This document shows positions 1-7,724 of a DNA stretch of 45,436 bases, piece by piece; within the stretch, counting starts at the first letter, position 1; each line of letters begins with the position of its first letter. Source of the DNA: Collinsella sp. (GTDB lineage Bacteria > Actinomycetota > Coriobacteriia > Coriobacteriales > Coriobacteriaceae). The DNA is taken from positions 1 to 45,436 of the forward strand of contig JAGZQO010000016.1 of NCBI GenBank assembly GCA_018382125.1, read 5' to 3'. Position numbers and translations under genes: made by a program. The notes under the pieces were generated by a model, which saw only the letters and a program-made list of their open reading frames with translations, was not told the DNA's origin and ran no database searches.

Positions 1-246
1 CGCAACCGCCAGTCGGGGACCTCGATCTCCTCGGTGACGGCATCGCGCCAAGGCAACAAGAGGCTGAAGAACCTGCTCATATTCTCGTGCAACTGCCTTA
101 CCCGGACAGAGGGAAGATGGGGCGATTACTACGCTAGGTGCCGAGAGCGGGGCATGCCGCACGGCAAGGCGCTCAAGGCGCTGGCACGAAAGAGGCTGAA
201 GGTCATCTACGCGATCATGCGGGACAGGGTGCCCTACGCCGCCTAG
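1..246 (+). CDS. IS110-family transposase, C-terminal part (cut by window edge)
   Basis: The reading frame is open from the first base and ends at TAG 244-246; the visible part is 81 residues and has no start in the window. It begins RNRQSGTSISSV and continues with a basic SRQGNKRLKNLL segment, which matches the conserved C-terminal region of the IS116/IS110/IS902 transposase domain. IS110 enzymes are DEDD-type recombinases with a RuvC-like N-terminus and a catalytic serine in the C-terminal part. Only the end of the second domain is visible, so activity cannot be judged. The sequence after the stop, to about 360, reads like an IS110 right flank without a long terminal inverted repeat. Identification is by remembered family pattern and is fairly secure. 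Confidence 0.8.
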   Translation, partial: RNRQSGTSISSVTASRQGNKRLKNLLIFSCNCLTRTEGRWGDYYARCRERGMPHGKALKALARKRLKVIYAIMRDRVPYAA

Positions 247-395
247 TCGAAGCGCTCCGAACAGATTGGAGCCCATCGGCCGAAAGGCCTGGCGTTAGCA
301 TGTCGCGATTCAATCTCGAAAACAGCATTGCCCAGTTGACAAAACTATAGGAACACCCCCTGGCATGGAAGGTTTAAGCCTGTGTGATTTGCGAG
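247..395. other. IS110 right flank and intergenic spacer
   Basis: About 150 bp between the transposase stop and the end of the convergent peptidase gene. The part to about 360 is probably still insertion-sequence DNA. IS110 elements lack clear terminal repeats, so the exact boundary cannot be placed. No gene or terminator is evident. Confidence 0.4.
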
Positions 396-1205
396 CTAGC
401 GTGCCTGCTTGACCTTTGCCGCTGCCTCGACAAACGACTTCCACAGGTTAAAGTCGGTCTCGAGTGTCTGCCAGGTGTACTCGGGATGCCATTGCACGCC
501 CAAGCAGAACGGCTGGCCCTCGACCTCGATGCACTCGGGAACGCCATCGGTTGCCTTGGCGACCAAGCGCGTGCTCTTACCCAGACGATCGACGCAGCAG
601 TGATGTGCCGAGTTGGTCTGGATCAGCCTGTGCCCGCCAACCGCGCGCTCCAGCAGCGAGCCCGGCATGACCTCGACAGGGTGCACGGGGTCGTTGAGCA
701 CATGGGTGTGGCGCCACTGCGTGCGGCCCTCGCGCGCACCCAGGCTCGGCACGTCCATGCACAGGGTGCCGCCAGTGGCGACGTTGAGCAGCTGCGTGCC
801 GCGGCAGGTGGTAAAGAGCGGCTTCTTGGCGCGGAGTACCTCGTCGACCAGCTTAAACTCAAAACTATCGCGGATCTCGCAGCAGAGGGTGGGGTCGTAG
901 GGTCGATCATCGCCCCAGCGCTTGGGGTTGACGTCCGGGCCGCCGGGAATGGCGATGCCGTCGGCGATATCGACGTAATGACGGATAACCTCAATGTCCT
1001 CGGTGATGGACATCTGCAGCGGTAGGCCGCCGGCGGCAAGGATGGCATCGACAAAGACACTTGCGATTTCCTCGTTGGGGGAGAGCGTCTCGCTTAAAAA
1101 CGGCTTTGCCTCTTCCCAGCGCGGTGCGACGAGGATGAGTGGGCGGTCGGCGGGGGCGACGTCGACGTGCGGGGTGTAGGACGATGAGGTGCGGGTTCCG
1201 ATCAT
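396..1205 (-). CDS. Gamma-glutamyl-gamma-aminobutyrate hydrolase family peptidase (class I GATase-like, C26)
   Basis: 269-residue cytosolic protein of the PuuD/peptidase C26 family, which cleaves gamma-glutamyl amide bonds such as gamma-glutamyl-GABA. Visible landmarks: IPGGPDVNP near residues 87-94, the nucleophile elbow TTCRGTQLLNVATGGTL with Cys134, and GVQWHPE with His240 and Glu242. Together these give a complete Cys-His-Glu triad. Length is normal for the family. It is the last gene of a minus-strand run that begins with an amino-acid binding protein, 87 bp after the ATPase gene. This suggests that the imported compound, or a gamma-glutamyl conjugate of it, is the substrate; that link is inference. 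No strong Shine-Dalgarno precedes the ATG, so the start is less certain than the family. Confidence 0.85.
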   Translation of the reverse strand: MIGTRTSSSYTPHVDVAPADRPLILVAPRWEEAKPFLSETLSPNEEIASVFVDAILAAGGLPLQMSITEDIEVIRHYVDIADGIAIPGGPDVNPKRWGDDRPYDPTLCCEIRDSFEFKLVDEVLRAKKPLFTTCRGTQLLNVATGGTLCMDVPSLGAREGRTQWRHTHVLNDPVHPVEVMPGSLLERAVGGHRLIQTNSAHHCCVDRLGKSTRLVAKATDGVPECIEVEGQPFCLGVQWHPEYTWQTLETDFNLWKSFVEAAAKVKQAR

Positions 1206-1248
1206 AGGTGTTGCTTTCGAATCTGAAGGTGACAGGGCGCATGAGAGA

Positions 1249-1282
1249 CGTGGGACAACGCTTCCGATGGATTTGTCCCACG
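1249..1282. other. Intercistronic inverted repeat
   Basis: CGTGGGACAA (1249-1258) and TTGTCCCACG (1273-1282) are perfect 10-bp complements around a 14-nt loop, in the gap between the ATPase and peptidase genes. There is no T-run on the minus strand. It could be an mRNA-stability or partial-attenuation hairpin separating expression of the importer from the peptidase. Confidence 0.5.
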
Positions 1283-1292
1283 GGGTGGCTGG

Positions 1293-2057
1293 CTAGTGAC
1301 CCTTGATGGAGTTGAGGAAGTCCTGGGCGCGCTTGGTCTGGGGGTGGTCGAAGAACTCGTCGGGCGTGCCGGTTTCCACGATCTGGCCGTCGGCCATGAA
1401 CACGACGCGGTCGGCCACGCGGCGGGCAAAGTTCATTTCGTGCGTGATGACGATCATCGTCATGCCCTGCTGGGCCAGACGGACCATGACCTCGAGCACC
1501 TCGTTGATCATTTCGGGATCGAGGGCGCTCGTGGGCTCGTCAAAGAGCATGGCCTTGGGCTGCATGGCGAGTGAACGGGCGATAGCCACGCGCTGCTGCT
1601 GACCGCCCGAGAGCTGTGCGGGCACCTTGTCGGCCTGCTCGGCAACGCCTACGCGGCTCAGCAGGTCCATGGCGCGCTCACGAGCCTCCTCCTTGGACAC
1701 GCCCAGCACGTCGACCGGCCCCAGCATGACGTTCTGCAGTACGGTCATATGTGCAAACAGGTTGAACTGTTGGAACACCATGCCCAGCTCGGCACGCATG
1801 CGGGCAAGATCCTTGCCTTCTTGCGGCAGGGGCTCGCCCTCGATGAGAATCTCGCCCGAGTCGATGGTTTCCAGGCGGTTGATGGTGCGGCACATGGTCG
1901 ACTTGCCCGAGCCCGAGGGCCCGATCACAACGACGACCTCGCCGCGGTCGACCGAGAGATTGATGTCGTTGAGGACGTGTAGATCGCCATAGTGCTTATC
2001 GACGTGTCTGAGCTCGATCAGCGGCTGATTGCCGGTGGAAGAGGTGCTCTGTGCCAT
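1293..2057 (-). CDS. Polar amino-acid ABC transporter, ATP-binding protein
   Basis: 254-residue cytoplasmic ATPase of the GlnQ/HisP class that powers amino-acid import. All nucleotide-binding motifs are present: Walker A GPSGSGKST (46-54), Q-loop VFQQFN (94-99), signature LSGGQQQRVAIARSLA (149-164), Walker B AMLFDEPTSALD (169-180) with catalytic Glu174, and the switch His206 in VITHE. Length is typical. It lies 36 bp downstream of the second permease gene in the same minus-strand operon. The substrate cannot be read from the ATPase; the family handles glutamine, glutamate, arginine, histidine or cystine. Confidence 0.95.
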   Translation of the reverse strand: MAQSTSSTGNQPLIELRHVDKHYGDLHVLNDINLSVDRGEVVVVIGPSGSGKSTMCRTINRLETIDSGEILIEGEPLPQEGKDLARMRAELGMVFQQFNLFAHMTVLQNVMLGPVDVLGVSKEEARERAMDLLSRVGVAEQADKVPAQLSGGQQQRVAIARSLAMQPKAMLFDEPTSALDPEMINEVLEVMVRLAQQGMTMIVITHEMNFARRVADRVVFMADGQIVETGTPDEFFDHPQTKRAQDFLNSIKGH

Positions 2058-2093
2058 GGTGCTCGGCTCCTTATGACTCGAAATGGTGAAGCG

Positions 2094-2927
2094 TTAGCGG
2101 ATGATGGTCGCGCCGGTCTTGTGCGAAACGTAGACAGCGGCCTTGTTAATCGCGACGTTGATGAGGATGTAGATGACCGCGATCACCAGGTAGACCGACA
2201 CGAGGGCGTCGTAGTTGGTAATGAGCACGCGGGCATTTTGCATGAGGTCGGGGTAGCTCACCACGTAGGCGACGGTGGTGTCCTTGACCACGACCACGAG
2301 CTGCGAGATCAACGACGGAATGATAAAGCGAATCGCCTGTGGCAGTACGATTTTAAAGGTGATTTTGGCCTTGGAGAGACCGAGCGCCTGGGCTGCCTCG
2401 ACCTGACCGCGCGGCACGGCATTGACGCCGGCGCGGAAAATCTCGGCCAGTACGCCGGCCGCAGCGAGCGCGACGGGCAGTGTGAGCATCCAAAACGACG
2501 GCAGCGAGATCTTGTACTGCGGCAGCACCAAAAAGAAGAAGTAGATGAACAGCAGGCTCGGCACGCCACGGAAGAAGTCGGTGAGCACGCGGCAGACCAG
2601 CTGCAGCGGCTTAATGTCGCTGGTACGGCCGAGCATAAGGGCTAGGCCCAGCACCAGCGCGATGGCGCCGGCGGTGAGCGCGACTTTAACGGTGCCCTCA
2701 AAGCCGGCAAGCAGGAACTTCCAGGTGGTGAGGTGTGTAAAGAAATACCAATAGTGGACCGAAAGCTGGCCGGTCACATAAAAGCGCTGCAGTACCAGGG
2801 CGACGAGCACAGCGACGGCAACGAGCGAGATAGCGGTGCCGATGCGAATCTTGGCGCGCATCTTGGGGCCGGGAGCCTCGTAGAGCGCATCGCGCATGGT
2901 AAGTGCAGGGGAGGAATGCTTGCTCAT
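2094..2927 (-). CDS. Polar amino-acid ABC transporter, permease
   Basis: 277-residue inner-membrane permease of the HisM/GlnP family. The N-terminal 30 residues are cytosolic. A hydrophobic segment at about 31-48 is followed by a periplasmic stretch (HYWYFFTHLTTWKFLL) and four or five further helices. The EAA loop that docks on the ATPase is visible as GQVEAAQALGLSKAKITFKI. Its start codon overlaps the stop of the other permease by 4 bp (ATGA, 2924-2927), implying translational coupling and assembly of a heterodimeric channel. The longer N-terminus distinguishes it from its 219-residue partner. Confidence 0.93.
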   Translation of the reverse strand: MSKHSSPALTMRDALYEAPGPKMRAKIRIGTAISLVAVAVLVALVLQRFYVTGQLSVHYWYFFTHLTTWKFLLAGFEGTVKVALTAGAIALVLGLALMLGRTSDIKPLQLVCRVLTDFFRGVPSLLFIYFFFLVLPQYKISLPSFWMLTLPVALAAAGVLAEIFRAGVNAVPRGQVEAAQALGLSKAKITFKIVLPQAIRFIIPSLISQLVVVVKDTTVAYVVSYPDLMQNARVLITNYDALVSVYLVIAVIYILINVAINKAAVYVSHKTGATIIR

Positions 2928-3583
2928 CGGAGGATCCTCACCTTCTTATCGATGTAGTTGCCAACGTGGCTCACCACAAAGGCCGTGCCCAGGTAGCCGA
3001 GCGCCGAGATAAAGAACGCGGCGACGCCGCCAAGTGAGCGCGTGTTGATGTAGCTCACCACGCCGGTGAGCTCCTGCGGTTTAAGCGGCACCTGGCTGCC
3101 GAGCGCAGTGGTGAGCATGACGGCGATAAAGAGGTTGGTCATGGGCAGCACGCTCGAGCGCAGCGCCTGCGGAATCACGATCTTGGCGAGGATACGGTTA
3201 AAGCTCATGCCGAGAGAACGTGCTGCTTCCACCTGGCCGACGCTGACGGTGTTGATGCCGCTCATAAAGTTCTCGGAACCAAAGGCAGAACCCAAGAGCA
3301 CCGTAGCGACGATAACGCAGGTGCGGTAGGGCAGGACGACCTTGAGCGGTGGCAGCGCGTAGACGACGATAATGAGCAGCGCGATGCCGGGGATGTTACG
3401 AAAGACCTGGACATACAGGTCGCCAAAGACGCGCAGTGGCTTGAGTGGCGACACGCGCATCACGGTGACGGCGACGGCCAGCACCATGGCGATGGCAAAC
3501 GACTCAAGAGTCATGCCCCAGGTCGCTAGAAGCGCGTCGATATAGTTCTGGCCATAGAGCGACCAGAGCTCGGAGAGACTCAT
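2924..3583 (-). CDS. Polar amino-acid ABC transporter, permease
   Basis: 219-residue membrane permease, the usual size for a HisQ/GlnP-type subunit. It starts MSLSELWSLYGQNYIDALLATWGM, a typical entry into the first helix, and carries the EAA docking loop GQVEAARSLGMSFNRILAKI. It pairs with the adjacent permease, whose ATG overlaps its stop by 4 bp. It is separated from the upstream binding-protein gene by 138 bp that hold a GC-rich hairpin. This is a common arrangement for making more binding protein than membrane complex. Confidence 0.93.
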   Translation of the reverse strand: MSLSELWSLYGQNYIDALLATWGMTLESFAIAMVLAVAVTVMRVSPLKPLRVFGDLYVQVFRNIPGIALLIIVVYALPPLKVVLPYRTCVIVATVLLGSAFGSENFMSGINTVSVGQVEAARSLGMSFNRILAKIVIPQALRSSVLPMTNLFIAVMLTTALGSQVPLKPQELTGVVSYINTRSLGGVAAFFISALGYLGTAFVVSHVGNYIDKKVRILR

Positions 3584-3607
3584 GCGGACCTCCCGCCGAT
3601 AAGGAAA

Positions 3608-3633
3608 GGGGCTCCCGTGTGTACGGAAGCCCC
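3608..3633 (-). other. Hairpin between binding-protein and permease genes
   Basis: GGGGCTCCCGT (3608-3618) pairs with ACGGAAGCCCC (3623-3633) apart from one mismatch, around a 4-nt loop. It sits in the 138-bp gap after the binding-protein gene and has no long T-run downstream. A partial terminator or 3'-stabilising hairpin that sets stoichiometry within the operon is the likely role. Confidence 0.55.
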
Positions 3634-3721
3634 GACAACTCAGTGAGGAAACAGTTTATCGCAATAAAGCGCATCGTGCGTTTCCATATGGTTTCGTTGC
3701 GGCCGTTACCAGGCTCGCTGC

Positions 3722-4717
3722 CTAGGCCCCGATCTCGGGCAGCTCGGGAACATTGGTGTCGCCCGTACGGTCGCCGATGCAGATCTGCCACAGCTCGGTC
3801 CAGGTGCCGTCGTCCTCGATCTTCTTAAGGAAGTCGTTAACGAAGGCGACGCCGTCGGAATCGAGCGGCAGACCGATGCCATAGGGCTCCTTGCTGCCGA
3901 AGGGCTTGCCGGCAATCTTGTACTTGCCGGGCTCGCGGACCAGGGCGCTCTGCTGCATGTTGTTGTCGATGACGTAGGCGTCAACACGACCCTGCTGGAG
4001 TGCCTGGCGGGCCTCCTCGTCGGTCTTGAACTCCTGCTGGCTGGCCTTGGGGGCGAACTCCTCCAGGATGGCAGGGCCGTTGGAGCCGGACTGGACGGCG
4101 ACGTTCTTGTCGGCCAGGTCGTCGACGCTCTTGATGTCGTCGTTATCGGCGAGCACCAGGATGGCCTGCTGGGTGTAGTAGTAGGGGCCGGCGAAGGAGA
4201 CGAGCTTCTTGCGCTCGTCGGTAATGGTGTAGGTGGCAAAGACAGCGTCGACCTGGCCGTTCTGCAGGACAGACTCGCGCGTGTCCGAGGTCACCTGGGT
4301 GATCTCGACCTTGTTCTCGCCCAGAATGTAGTTGGACAGGAGCTGTGCGATACCGGCATCGAAGCCGCGGGTCTGACCGTCTTTCTCGTTGAGGAGGGAG
4401 AAGAGCGTGGAGGTCTGAACCCCACCGATCTTAAAGACGCCGGCGTCCTTGACGGCCGTGGCCCAGGTGCTGGCGGCGATGGCGTCGTCATCAGCCTTGG
4501 GGCCGTCGTTGACGAGCTTGTCGAATGCCTTGGCATCGAGCGTGGTGGAAGCCTCGGTATCCTCGGAGCCCTTGGAGGAGCCGGTGGCGGAACCCTTGTC
4601 GGCCTCGGCGCTGGTGTCAGAGCAGCCGGCAAGACCAAGGCCGGCGACGGTTGCGAAGGTGGCGGCAACGAAGCCGCGGCGGTCGAGAACGACCTGCTGG
4701 GAGAGGTTCTTGCTCAT
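3722..4717 (-). CDS. Amino-acid ABC transporter substrate-binding lipoprotein, Tat-type leader
   Basis: 331-residue extracellular solute-binding protein (family 3, SBP_bac_3) and first gene of the importer operon. The leader has a twin arginine (DRRGFVA, Arg13-Arg14), a hydrophobic core and a lipobox LAGC with Cys32. This suggests export of a folded lipoprotein through Tat, then lipidation; lgt is also present in this window. After the lipobox comes an acidic Ser/Thr-rich linker to about residue 75, then the binding fold with QTRGFDAGIAQLL, TSDTRESVLQNGQVDAVFATYTITDERK and SGSNGPAILEEFAP, all typical of polar amino-acid binders. The exact ligand is unknown. The ATG follows AAAGGTG. Confidence 0.93.
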   Translation of the reverse strand: MSKNLSQQVVLDRRGFVAATFATVAGLGLAGCSDTSAEADKGSATGSSKGSEDTEASTTLDAKAFDKLVNDGPKADDDAIAASTWATAVKDAGVFKIGGVQTSTLFSLLNEKDGQTRGFDAGIAQLLSNYILGENKVEITQVTSDTRESVLQNGQVDAVFATYTITDERKKLVSFAGPYYYTQQAILVLADNDDIKSVDDLADKNVAVQSGSNGPAILEEFAPKASQQEFKTDEEARQALQQGRVDAYVIDNNMQQSALVREPGKYKIAGKPFGSKEPYGIGLPLDSDGVAFVNDFLKKIEDDGTWTELWQICIGDRTGDTNVPELPEIGA

Positions 4718-4760
4718 GGTAGAACACCTTTCTCAATAAAATCCCTAGCGGTTGAGTAGA

Positions 4761-4790
4761 GTTATACCCTATCCCGCTCAAATGGGTCAA
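4761..4790 (-). promoter_or_regulatory. Sigma-70-type promoter of the amino-acid importer operon
   Basis: Read on the minus strand: -35 TTGACC (4785-4790), an 18-bp spacer, and -10 TATAAC (4761-4766), giving a leader of about 35-40 nt before the ATG at 4717. This is the clearest promoter in the window by consensus match. Confidence 0.65.
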
Positions 4791-4832
4791 CACGAAATAA
4801 CTCAGAAACATACTTACCTTATGGGTAATTCT

Positions 4833-4868
4833 ACCTACCAAAAAGGGACAGGCACCTTTGTGGTGGTT
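4833..4868 (+). repeat. G-loop hairpin repeat, copy 1 (decayed stem)
   Basis: Left arm ACCTACCAAAAAGG and right arm CCTTTGTGGTGGTT match at 11 of 14 stem positions around a GGACAGGCA-type loop. The right arm is identical to that of the copy at 31266-31302, so this is an older or mutated member with the same arm type. It lies upstream of the importer promoter. Confidence 0.7.
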
Positions 4869-4900
4869 CTTGCAGATGTGGCGGCCTGCCTCGCTGCTTT

Positions 4901-5118
4901 GTCTCAATCTGTAACATCTGCAGCCATTTTTGCCGAGTAACTGTTACAGATCGAGATTTTCTCTTCAGGGGAATTCGAATGTCTCAATCTGTAACATCTG
5001 GACGGACAAAAGGTCTCTATCTGTTACAGATTGAGACAAAGGTCAGGGACTAAGACGTCTTATCTAGATCTGTAACAGTTAGACGGGAATTCGGGCCATA
5101 GATGTTACGGATCGAGAT
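4901..5118. repeat. Array of six 16-mers in alternating orientation, about 40-bp period
   Basis: Consensus GTCTCAATCTGTAACA. Forward copies start at 4901, 4981 and 5062; reverse copies start at 4942, 5022 and 5103. Steps are 41, 39, 41, 40 and 41 bp. The array therefore consists of three tandem 80-81-bp units, each an inverted pair with exactly 25 nt between arms. Copies at 4901 and 4981 are identical over 20 bp (including TCTG after the repeat). The 23-25-nt intervals differ in sequence. It lies between two minus-strand transcription units, downstream of dxs. It is not a CRISPR array because the repeats alternate and are short. Function unknown: a regulator-binding array, a cruciform-forming element or an intergenic mobile palindrome are all possible. 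Confidence 0.85.
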
Positions 5119-5135
5119 ATTCGCGCCGCGAAAAT

Positions 5136-5176
5136 AAAAACCTCCGCAGGGGGCGCTTCCCTTGCGGAGGTTTTTT
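5136..5176 (-). terminator. Rho-independent terminator of dxs (works both ways)
   Basis: AAAAACCTCCGCA and TGCGGAGGTTTTT form a strong stem around a GC-rich loop, with T-runs on both strands. The stem overlaps the dxs stop codon (TAA, complement at 5175-5177). Confidence 0.88.
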
Positions 5177-6956
5177 ACTCGTTGAGTAGCCTTACGGCTT
5201 CGGCGGCCATGTTCTCGACCGTCATGCCGTTCTGAGCGAGCAGTTCGTTGGGGTCGTAGCGGTCGGGGAAGCCCTTGGCGATGCCGAAGGTGCGCGTGCG
5301 CACAGGTGTGCAGGCCAGATAGCACGCGACGCGCTCGCCCCAGCCGCCGTCCAAGACGCCGTCCTCGAGGGTGACGACGACGCGATGCTCGGCGGCAAGG
5401 CTGTCGAGGAACTCGCGGTCGAGCTCGGTCGCAAAGCGCGGGTTGACGAGTGTGGCTTCGATGCCGTACTCGGCGGCCAAGCGGTTCGCCACGCGCTCGC
5501 CCAGCTCAAAGAAATCGCCGAGCGCGAGCACTGCTACGTCGCGACCCTGGCGCACCACGTTGTAGCGAACGGCGCTGTAGTCGGTGTCCTCGGCAGGCGC
5601 CAGATCGGGGCGGCTTACCAGGCCAATGCCCGGTACACGGATCGCTACGGGATGCTCGCGGTGGTCGAGCGACCAGCTTAGCATGGACAGATATTCCTCC
5701 ATGCAGGCCGGCGCCAAGTAGCGCATGTTGGGAAGACCGCCCAGCATGGAGATATCAAAGAACGAGAGGTGCGTCTCGGATGTGGTGCCAAAGATCGATG
5801 CGCCAAACACCAAGATGGTTGCGGGGGCGTCGTTGAGGCACAGGTCGTGCCACAGTTCGTCGTAGGCGCGCTGCAAAAACGTGCCGTACACACCAAAAAC
5901 TGGCTTGGCACTCGAGCGCGCAAGCGCGGTGGCAAAGGTTACGGCGTGCTCTTCGGCAATGCCCACGTCAACAAACTGCTTGCCTGCCGCGGCGCGAAGC
6001 TCGGGTGTAAAGCCCATGATGTAGGGCGTGGCGGCCGTGATGCCCACGACCTGCGGATCGCGCTCTATGGCGGCGCTGAGCGCCTCGCCCGTAATGTCGG
6101 CATAGGTGCGCGGTGCGGGCTCGCTCGGATGACCCGGGCAGAGCTTGCGCCCAGTCGCCATGTCAAACGGGCCCACATGATGCCAGCGCTCGGGGTCGCT
6201 CTGGGCTGGCTCAAAGCCCTTGCCCTTGGCGGTGGAGACGTGCAGCACGATGGGATGATCGATATCGCGTAGTTCCTGCAGCGCGTCGACCAGGGCCAAC
6301 ACATCGTTGCCGGCGTCCAGATAGCGGTAGTCGAGCCCCATCGCGCGGAAAACGTTGCGCTCGCAGGTGCCGTTGCTGGCACGTAGCTCGGCCAGATTGC
6401 GATACAGGCCACCGTGGTTTTCGGCGATGGACTGGTCGTTGTCATTGACGACGATGATCAAGTTGCTGTCGAGCTCGGCGGCGTTGTTAAAGCCCTCAAA
6501 CGCCAAGCCGCCCGAAAGCGAGCCGTCGCCAATGATGGTGATGACGTTGTACGCATCTCCCGCCAGGTCACGAGCGTGCGCTAGGCCGCAGCCCAGGCTC
6601 ACCGACGTGGAGGTATGGCCCATGGCAAACAGGTCATGCTCGGACTCGTCGGGATTGGCAAAGCCAGAAGCCTCACCATAACGCTCCGGATCGATATAGG
6701 TGTACGCGCGTCCAGTCAGCGCCTTGTGGGCGTAGGTCTGGTGCGAAACGTCAAAGACAATCTTGTCGATGGGGGAGTTAAACACGCGATGAAGCGCAAC
6801 CGTAAGCTCAACGACGCCCAGGTTGGGGGCAACGTGCCCGCCGACGGCGGCGGAGCTTTCGAGGATTGCCTGGCGGATCTCGCCGCAGAGCAGCGGAAGC
6901 TCGGCGCGGTCGAGAGCCTTGACGTCCTCGGGCGTTGTCGTTTGCGTAAGCAGCAT
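5175..6956 (-). CDS. dxs: 1-deoxy-D-xylulose-5-phosphate synthase-like enzyme
   Basis: 593-residue thiamine-diphosphate enzyme of the DXS family, which condenses pyruvate and glyceraldehyde 3-phosphate in the MEP isoprenoid pathway and also feeds thiamine/pyridoxal synthesis. Seen: HVAPNLGVVELTVALH (41-56), SHQTYAHKALTGR (71-83), GHTSTSVS (113-120), the ThDP/Mg motif GDGSLSGG (143-150) with downstream Asn157/158, and the pyrimidine-domain glutamate in DVGIAEEHAVTFATALA. It is 30-40 residues shorter than usual DXS (about 620-640). The region after GR departs from the common form (AMGHTSTS instead of GTGHSSTS), so a divergent paralogue is possible. It is monocistronic with its own terminator. 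Confidence 0.85.
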   Translation of the reverse strand: MLLTQTTTPEDVKALDRAELPLLCGEIRQAILESSAAVGGHVAPNLGVVELTVALHRVFNSPIDKIVFDVSHQTYAHKALTGRAYTYIDPERYGEASGFANPDESEHDLFAMGHTSTSVSLGCGLAHARDLAGDAYNVITIIGDGSLSGGLAFEGFNNAAELDSNLIIVVNDNDQSIAENHGGLYRNLAELRASNGTCERNVFRAMGLDYRYLDAGNDVLALVDALQELRDIDHPIVLHVSTAKGKGFEPAQSDPERWHHVGPFDMATGRKLCPGHPSEPAPRTYADITGEALSAAIERDPQVVGITAATPYIMGFTPELRAAAGKQFVDVGIAEEHAVTFATALARSSAKPVFGVYGTFLQRAYDELWHDLCLNDAPATILVFGASIFGTTSETHLSFFDISMLGGLPNMRYLAPACMEEYLSMLSWSLDHREHPVAIRVPGIGLVSRPDLAPAEDTDYSAVRYNVVRQGRDVAVLALGDFFELGERVANRLAAEYGIEATLVNPRFATELDREFLDSLAAEHRVVVTLEDGVLDGGWGERVACYLACTPVRTRTFGIAKGFPDRYDPNELLAQNGMTVENMAAEAVRLLNE

Positions 6957-7184
6957 CGTTGTGGGTTACTCCATGCGAATCGTGCGCCGGCACTCCCTCG
7001 GCCGGCACAATTGCACAAGACAGTCTCGCACATTTTGGCGTTTGATATGTGACGGCGGCGCGGTAATTCGCCAACTGGTGGGGCAAAACGTTTTGTCCGA
7101 TGCCATACTGATGTGTTCCATGATGTTTTTATCGATTGTGCGCAGGCCGTGGCTTGTCACCGCGGGCCGCTGGAAAGAGGCAGC
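6957..7184. other. Divergent intergenic region, dxs / HD hydrolase
   Basis: 228 bp that should carry promoters for both directions. A perfect 12-bp palindrome CAAAACGTTTTG at 7084-7095 is the only conspicuous site. It resembles LacI-type operators (AAAACGTTTT), but no LacI-type regulator gene is in the window. No confident -35/-10 pair was found. Confidence 0.4.
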
Positions 7185-7721
7185 ATGTCCGATGCCGTTC
7201 TTGCCGAGAAAATCGCGCGCGAGGTCGACAGTGCCGCCCGTCAGCTTGCCCAGGCGGGCCGCTTGGACCTGACGCACGAGTTTATCCAGCATGGCGACGT
7301 GACGGTCTATGCACATGTGACTTCGGTAGCGCGGGCGAGCCTGTCCTTTGCCGAGCGCTTGGGCCGTGCTGGCATTTCGGTCGACCGTGCTTCGTTGCTG
7401 CGCGGGGCCTTGCTGCACGACTACTTTCTCTATGACTGGCACGACCCCGACCCAAGCCATCGACTGCACGGATTTCGGCATCCATTTTTTGCCCTGGCGC
7501 GTGCGGAGGAAGATTTTGATCTGACGTCTCGTGAGCGGAATATTATCGTGCGCCATATGTTTCCGCTGGTGCCGGTGCCGCCGACGTGTCGTGAGGCATG
7601 GATTGTGTGCCTGGCGGATAAATGGTGTGCTCTGCGCGAGACGATCGCCGGCCGTCTGCCACGCAAGGACGAGGCAGACGATGGCGTGAGTGGCGAATCG
7701 AGCGAAAAGAGGAGAGGGTAG
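7185..7721 (+). CDS. HD-domain phosphohydrolase
   Basis: 178 residues from the ATG at 7185, chosen because GGAAAGAGG precedes it; an upstream in-frame ATG at 7113 has no such site and adds unconserved residues. Metal-ligand candidates of the HD fold are visible: His44 in VYAHVTSVAR, His78-Asp79 in GALLHDYFLYDW, His95/His99 in the RLHGFRHP stretch, and Asp145 in CLADKW. Small proteins of this kind are annotated as phosphohydrolases acting on nucleotides or other phosphoesters; the substrate is unknown. The next gene starts 3 bp after its stop, so the two are co-transcribed. Confidence 0.8.
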   Translation: MSDAVLAEKIAREVDSAARQLAQAGRLDLTHEFIQHGDVTVYAHVTSVARASLSFAERLGRAGISVDRASLLRGALLHDYFLYDWHDPDPSHRLHGFRHPFFALARAEEDFDLTSRERNIIVRHMFPLVPVPPTCREAWIVCLADKWCALRETIAGRLPRKDEADDGVSGESSEKRRG

Positions 7722-7724
7722 ACG

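Noticed and set aside
218..229. GGGACAGGGT within the transposase as another G-loop repeat
   Set aside because: It lies inside a conserved coding region and has no complementary arms.
4901..5118. CRISPR array
   Set aside because: Repeats are only 16 bp, alternate in orientation and vary between copies; no cas genes in the window.
6957..7184. HD hydrolase starting at ATG 7113
   Set aside because: No ribosome site there; the ATG at 7185 follows GGAAAGAGG and fits the domain start.
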